NCBI GenBank assembly: GCA_023411555.1
Contig: JAEYOQ010000065.1
Location: forward strand, 1 to 9,043
DNA length: 9,043 bases
Direction: 5' to 3'
Source of the DNA: Bacillota bacterium
GTDB lineage: Bacteria > Bacillota > Clostridia > Lachnospirales > Lachnospiraceae
The position numbers and the translations under genes were made by a program. Numbering within the stretch: position 1 is the first letter of the stretch; the number at the start of each line of letters is the position of its first letter. Below are positions 6,343 to 9,043 of the stretch, one piece after another. The notes beneath the pieces are model-generated. The model made no database searches. It saw only the letters and a program-made list of their open reading frames with translations, and was not told where the DNA came from.

Positions 6343-6732
6343 ATGGATCAAATATCTCATACCGTACGCAATTCAAGATGGAAGGACATCATACTCCAGT
6401 GCCAAAATAGACCGGCTGAAATGAGTGCAAAGCAATGGATGACTGAGAATCAAGTTAGTGAAAAATCGTATTACTACTGGCAACGTAAGTTACGAACAGA
6501 AGCTTTTAAACAAATGGATCATTCTCCGATGTTGCCTGTCGCAAAGGAAACATCAGAAGTTTCCTTTGCCGAGATCCGTATGCCGGGGCCGACGAAATCA
6601 GTTTCAGATATCATCCCTGAAACTATCAGGCCAACCGCTGTGATCAAAACTGCGACAATGACCATTGCGTTATCGAATGATATCGCGGATGACCTGCTGT
6701 CGAGAATCCTCTGTGAGGTGTCACATGCTTGA
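6343..6732 (+). CDS. tnpA: IS66 accessory protein TnpA
   Basis: The 129-residue protein is the first ORF of the IS66 element and is needed with TnpB for efficient transposition. Its N-terminal half carries a helix-turn-helix-like stretch (WKDIILQCQNRPAEMSAKQW, then SEKSYYYWQRKLR) typical of this family, followed by a variable linker and a C-terminal IALSNDIADDLLSRIL segment. The ATG at 6343 is chosen because TAGGAGG (6328-6334) lies 8 bases upstream; an earlier in-frame ATG at 6307 has no ribosome binding site. The stop codon overlaps the start of tnpB by 8 bases, suggesting translational coupling. Confidence 0.87.
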   Translation: MDQISHTVRNSRWKDIILQCQNRPAEMSAKQWMTENQVSEKSYYYWQRKLRTEAFKQMDHSPMLPVAKETSEVSFAEIRMPGPTKSVSDIIPETIRPTAVIKTATMTIALSNDIADDLLSRILCEVSHA

Positions 6733-7081
6733 GGATGCTGCCGGAATACGCCGTGTAGTACTTGCCTGCGGAACCGTAGATCTGAGAAAAAGCATCGACG
6801 GACTCTCGATGATTATCGGCGGTAAATATAATCAAAACCCATTTGAAAGGGGAACTTTGTTCCTCTTTTGTGGCAGAAAATCCGATCGTATGAAAGGATT
6901 ACTCTGGATGGGAGATGGCTTCTTACTTTTGTACAAAAGATTTGAAGATGGTACCCTGTCCTGGCCCCGTACAGCGGAAGAAGCTGCTGAGCTTACAGAA
7001 GAACAGTATAACTATCTGATGCTCGGTTTGAATCCGCTAGATCTGAAGATAAAAGATGTAACTCCAACAAAAATCTGCTGA
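6725..7081 (+). CDS. tnpB: IS66 accessory protein TnpB
   Basis: This 118-residue protein matches the IS66 TnpB (Orf2) family in length and motifs: VVLACGTVDLRKSIDGL (11-27), LFLFCGRKSDRMKGLLWMGDGFLLLYKRFEDG (45-76) and the following WPRT. It acts with TnpA and TnpC in transposition; its exact biochemical role is not settled. The ATG at 6725 has a TGAGGTG site 4 bases ahead and lies within the last codons of tnpA. The next gene, tnpC, starts 281 bases later, an unusually wide gap for this family. Confidence 0.92.
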   Translation: MLEDAAGIRRVVLACGTVDLRKSIDGLSMIIGGKYNQNPFERGTLFLFCGRKSDRMKGLLWMGDGFLLLYKRFEDGTLSWPRTAEEAAELTEEQYNYLMLGLNPLDLKIKDVTPTKIC

Positions 7082-7171
7082 TGTTTGTACAAAACAGAGA
7101 AAATATTCCCTTTTTTTGAACATAGGATCCATCTGGAATGACAGATTTCTTGGTGGATTCAGAAGTCGCCC

Positions 7172-7193
7172 AAGGCCTACATATGGCCTTTTT
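7172..7193 (+). terminator. Weak terminator-like hairpin after tnpB
   Basis: AAGGCC (7172-7177) pairs with GGCCTT (7185-7190) across a 7-base loop, and the arm runs into TTTTT (7189-7193). The stem is only 6 bp, so it may cause pausing or partial termination between tnpB and tnpC. Confidence 0.4.
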
Positions 7194-7327
7194 ACAAACT
7201 TTTTGAACCTTGAAAACTCCATATTTCCAACGCTTCAGATAGGGAATGACAAGCTCAGGCATGGTGGCAAAATGACGGGACTCTGCGTGTCTTAAAAGTC
7301 CTGAAACTGGCTATTTTTAAGCATTTC

Positions 7328-7336
7328 TGTTATAAT
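7328..7336 (+). promoter_or_regulatory. Extended -10 promoter for tnpC
   Basis: TGTTATAAT is an exact extended -10 element (TGnTATAAT). The -35 region about 17 bases upstream (TGGCTA, 7308-7313) is poor, which extended -10 promoters tolerate. Transcription would start near 7343, some 20 bases before the tnpC ATG and just upstream of its GAAAGG ribosome binding site (7349-7354). Confidence 0.6.
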
Positions 7337-7362
7337 GGATACAATACAGAAAGGCGAAAAAT

Positions 7363-9000
7363 ATGTGCAAAAAATTCACTTCCGATGAACTGAATACAAT
7401 GGATACCGGAACAAAGGACGATATCATCTACCAGATGCAGGATCGTCTGGACAAGCTGGAACAGGATTATGAGAACCTTATGGAACAGGTCCGTCTTGCA
7501 AATCAGCAGCGCTTTGGTCGTCAGTCCGAGAAACTGGAAGCGATTACAGGCCAGATATCCTTCTTCAATGAGGCTGAGGCTTGCTGCGATGAGAACATAC
7601 CGGAGCCAACGATTGAAGAAACAATTATTGAAGCAGAAAAGAAACCTCGTAAAAGCAAGATGAAAGGGCAACGTGAAGAAGATTTAAAGGACTTCCCGCA
7701 GGAGGAAATCCCTCATGATGTCACAGAGGAAAAACTCCTCGATACCTTTGGTAAAGGTAACTGGAGAAGCATGCCGGATGAAGTATTCTGGCAACTACGT
7801 TTCGAGCCTGCCAAATGGATTGCTGAAAAGCATGTGATCAAGGTATATGTCGGAACCGATGGGATGCATCAGGATGAGTTTCTTCGCGGAGATCATCCGA
7901 ATACTTTGTTCCGGGGAAGTATTGCAACACCTTCTTTGGAGGCAGCAATCATTAATGCCAAGTATGTCAATGGCAATCCGCTGGATCGGATTGCGCGTGA
8001 TTTCCAGACAAATGGATTGAATCTGTCGAAGCAGACCATGTCCAACTGGACGGTTAATGCTGCTGAAAAGTATTTCGTGCCAGTATATGAACTTATGAAA
8101 TCAGCTTCTTTAAAGGCTCGTGTGAATCAGTGTGATGAGACTACTGTTGAAGTAATTCATGATGGTCGACCTGCTGGTAGTAAAAGCTATATGTGGGTGC
8201 ATCTCACCGGTGAGTTAAGTCCGGTTCCAAAGATCGTTGTATATGAGTATCAAAAGACGCGTCACAGTGACCATCCCAAAGAGTACTATAGAGACTTCCA
8301 AGGGATCCTGGTGACGGATGGTCTTGAACAGTATCACAAGACTGCACGCGATCTGGAAGGGATAATAAATGCCAACTGTTGGGCTCATGCCCGCAGGGAT
8401 TATGCAGATGCGATAAAGGCCATCGGCAAGGGCAATGAGAAATTGATACAGCAATCGATCGCATATCAGGCTCTGGTCCGTATCGGTGCAATCTACGATC
8501 TGGAGAACAGCCTGAAGGAGCTGTCACCGCAAGAACGCTTAAAGGAACGCCAGACCTCAATCAAGCCATTGGTGGAGGAATACTTTGCGTGGGTGAAAAA
8601 ATGCCTGTCGAACAAGGTGGTTCCTCCGAAAGGAAAAACCGCTTCCGGACTTCAATACAGCGTAAATCAGGAAGAATACCTCAAAGTATTTTTAACTGAC
8701 GGAGAAGTTCCCATTGATGACTCAGCCAGCGAACGTGCTCTCCGGAATTTCACCATCGGCCGTAAGAACTGGATGACGATAAATACAACAAGAGGTGCCC
8801 AGGCAAGTGCAATCATCTACAGCATTACAGAAACAGCTAGGGCAAACAATCTCAACGTGTATTATTACATCAGCTATCTTCTCACAAAACTACCCAAAAT
8901 CATCGATAAGAATGGAAATATAGAACAATCAAAGCTGGAGCCACTCATGCCGTGGTCAAGAACACTTCCGGCTGATTGTTACAGTAAGCGTCGCAAATAA
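7363..9000 (+). CDS. tnpC: IS66 family transposase TnpC (DDE)
   Basis: The 545-residue transposase has an N-terminal coiled-coil-like segment (about 18-60) with the NQQRFGRQSEKLE block, a linker rich in acidic and basic residues (80-115), the region where IS66 proteins carry a zinc finger (116-165), the DDE catalytic core and the IS66 C-terminal domain (SITETARANNLNVYYYISYLL, 487-507). Catalytic residues are inferred as Asp258 (QCDET), Asp319 (LVTDGLEQYH) and Glu457 (DSASERALRNFTIGRKNW). The zinc-finger region lacks the usual CxxC pairs, although EEKLLDTFGKGNW and MPDEVFWQLRFEPAKW keep its outline. The start follows GAAAGG with 8-base spacing and the gene has its own promoter. It is full length and apparently intact. 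Confidence 0.95.
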   Translation: MCKKFTSDELNTMDTGTKDDIIYQMQDRLDKLEQDYENLMEQVRLANQQRFGRQSEKLEAITGQISFFNEAEACCDENIPEPTIEETIIEAEKKPRKSKMKGQREEDLKDFPQEEIPHDVTEEKLLDTFGKGNWRSMPDEVFWQLRFEPAKWIAEKHVIKVYVGTDGMHQDEFLRGDHPNTLFRGSIATPSLEAAIINAKYVNGNPLDRIARDFQTNGLNLSKQTMSNWTVNAAEKYFVPVYELMKSASLKARVNQCDETTVEVIHDGRPAGSKSYMWVHLTGELSPVPKIVVYEYQKTRHSDHPKEYYRDFQGILVTDGLEQYHKTARDLEGIINANCWAHARRDYADAIKAIGKGNEKLIQQSIAYQALVRIGAIYDLENSLKELSPQERLKERQTSIKPLVEEYFAWVKKCLSNKVVPPKGKTASGLQYSVNQEEYLKVFLTDGEVPIDDSASERALRNFTIGRKNWMTINTTRGAQASAIIYSITETARANNLNVYYYISYLLTKLPKIIDKNGNIEQSKLEPLMPWSRTLPADCYSKRRK

Positions 9001-9009
9001 GCGGCGCTT
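8986..9009 (+). terminator. Hairpin across the tnpC stop codon
   Basis: AAGCGTCGC (8986-8994) pairs with GCGGCGCTT (9001-9009), a 9-bp stem with one G-T wobble and a loop (AAATAA) that contains the TAA stop. AAAATTTATT follows, so termination would be weak. The hairpin may instead limit transcription across the IS end. Confidence 0.45.
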
Positions 9010-9029
9010 AAAATTTATTAGGAGCGTAT

Positions 9030-9043
9030 GATTTGACGCTTAC
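9030..9043 (-). repeat. IS66 right terminal inverted repeat
   Basis: GATTTGACGCTTAC is the exact reverse complement of 6250-6263. Its last base is the last base of the window. Confidence 0.92.

Larger units (their letters stand above)
7082..7362. other. 281-bp tnpB-tnpC spacer with terminator-like hairpin and antisense open frame
   Basis: IS66 tnpB and tnpC are usually close or overlapping, so this spacer is extra DNA. It contains a small hairpin followed by T residues (7172-7193) and a promoter for tnpC (7328-7336). On the minus strand a frame stays open from about 7310 down to 6993. It includes HFATMPELVIPYLKRW (about 7274-7227), a pattern that looks protein-like but that I cannot place securely. 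It lacks a clear ribosome binding site. It could be a degraded passenger gene; this is a weak inference. Confidence 0.4.
6250..9043 (+). mobile_element. IS66-family insertion sequence, complete (2794 bp)
   Basis: Perfect 14-bp terminal inverted repeats bound the element: GTAAGCGTCAAATC at 6250-6263 and GATTTGACGCTTAC at 9030-9043. The GTAAGCG tip is characteristic of IS66. Between them lie tnpA, tnpB and tnpC in the standard order and orientation, all with open frames and conserved motifs, so the copy may be active. It interrupts an EamA transporter fragment. IS66 elements normally create an 8-bp target duplication. The left flank is GTATGATC (6242-6249), but the right flank is outside the window and cannot be compared. 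Confidence 0.93.

Noticed and set aside
8204..8560. Minus-strand open frame of 118 codons inside tnpC
   Set aside because: It lies opposite the conserved DDE core of TnpC and is explained by codon bias of the real gene.

Overview
The window is moderately AT-rich DNA of a Gram-positive, clostridial type, most likely Lachnospiraceae-like. This is inferred from strong AGGAGG-type ribosome binding sites, the protein flavour (C40 peptidase, KipI/KipA, cytidylate kinase-like protein, IS66) and gene order. No rRNA or tRNA gene is present, so the assignment is an inference.

Layout. Positions 1-311 hold a strong ribosome binding site, a 47-codon ORF overlapped by a near-perfect rho-independent terminator, and a 38-bp palindrome. 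Positions 312-752 (+) encode a minimal NlpC/P60 (C40) peptidase domain without a convincing signal peptide. A second, diverged copy of the 38-bp palindrome (773-810) lies between this gene and the end of the large minus-strand operon, where it can act as that operon's terminator.

The minus-strand operon (5462 down to 833) reads, in transcription order: D-amino-acid aminotransferase, a DUF4392 protein, pxpB, pxpC, a DUF1445 fragment, pxpA. PxpA, PxpB and PxpC form the ATP-dependent 5-oxoprolinase. DUF1445 and DUF4392 are the two domains fused in the mammalian D-glutamate cyclase DGLUCY, which makes 5-oxo-D-proline from D-glutamate. The aminotransferase can exchange D-glutamate with 2-oxoglutarate. 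The locus therefore looks like a D-glutamate/5-oxoproline dissimilation island. However, the DUF4392 gene has lost its 3' end and the DUF1445 gene its 5' end, while the transaminase and the 5-oxoprolinase genes look intact. The cyclase part appears to be decaying.

Upstream of the operon lies a rearrangement scar. A cytidylate kinase-like gene (minus strand, P-loop missing) and an EamA-type transporter fragment (plus strand) have both lost their 5' ends at one junction near 6090. The transporter fragment is cut at 6249/6250 by a complete IS66-family element (6250-9043) with 14-bp perfect terminal inverted repeats and tnpA, tnpB and tnpC. The element has an unusual 281-bp spacer between tnpB and tnpC that carries an extended -10 promoter. 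The right end of the element coincides exactly with the end of the window.
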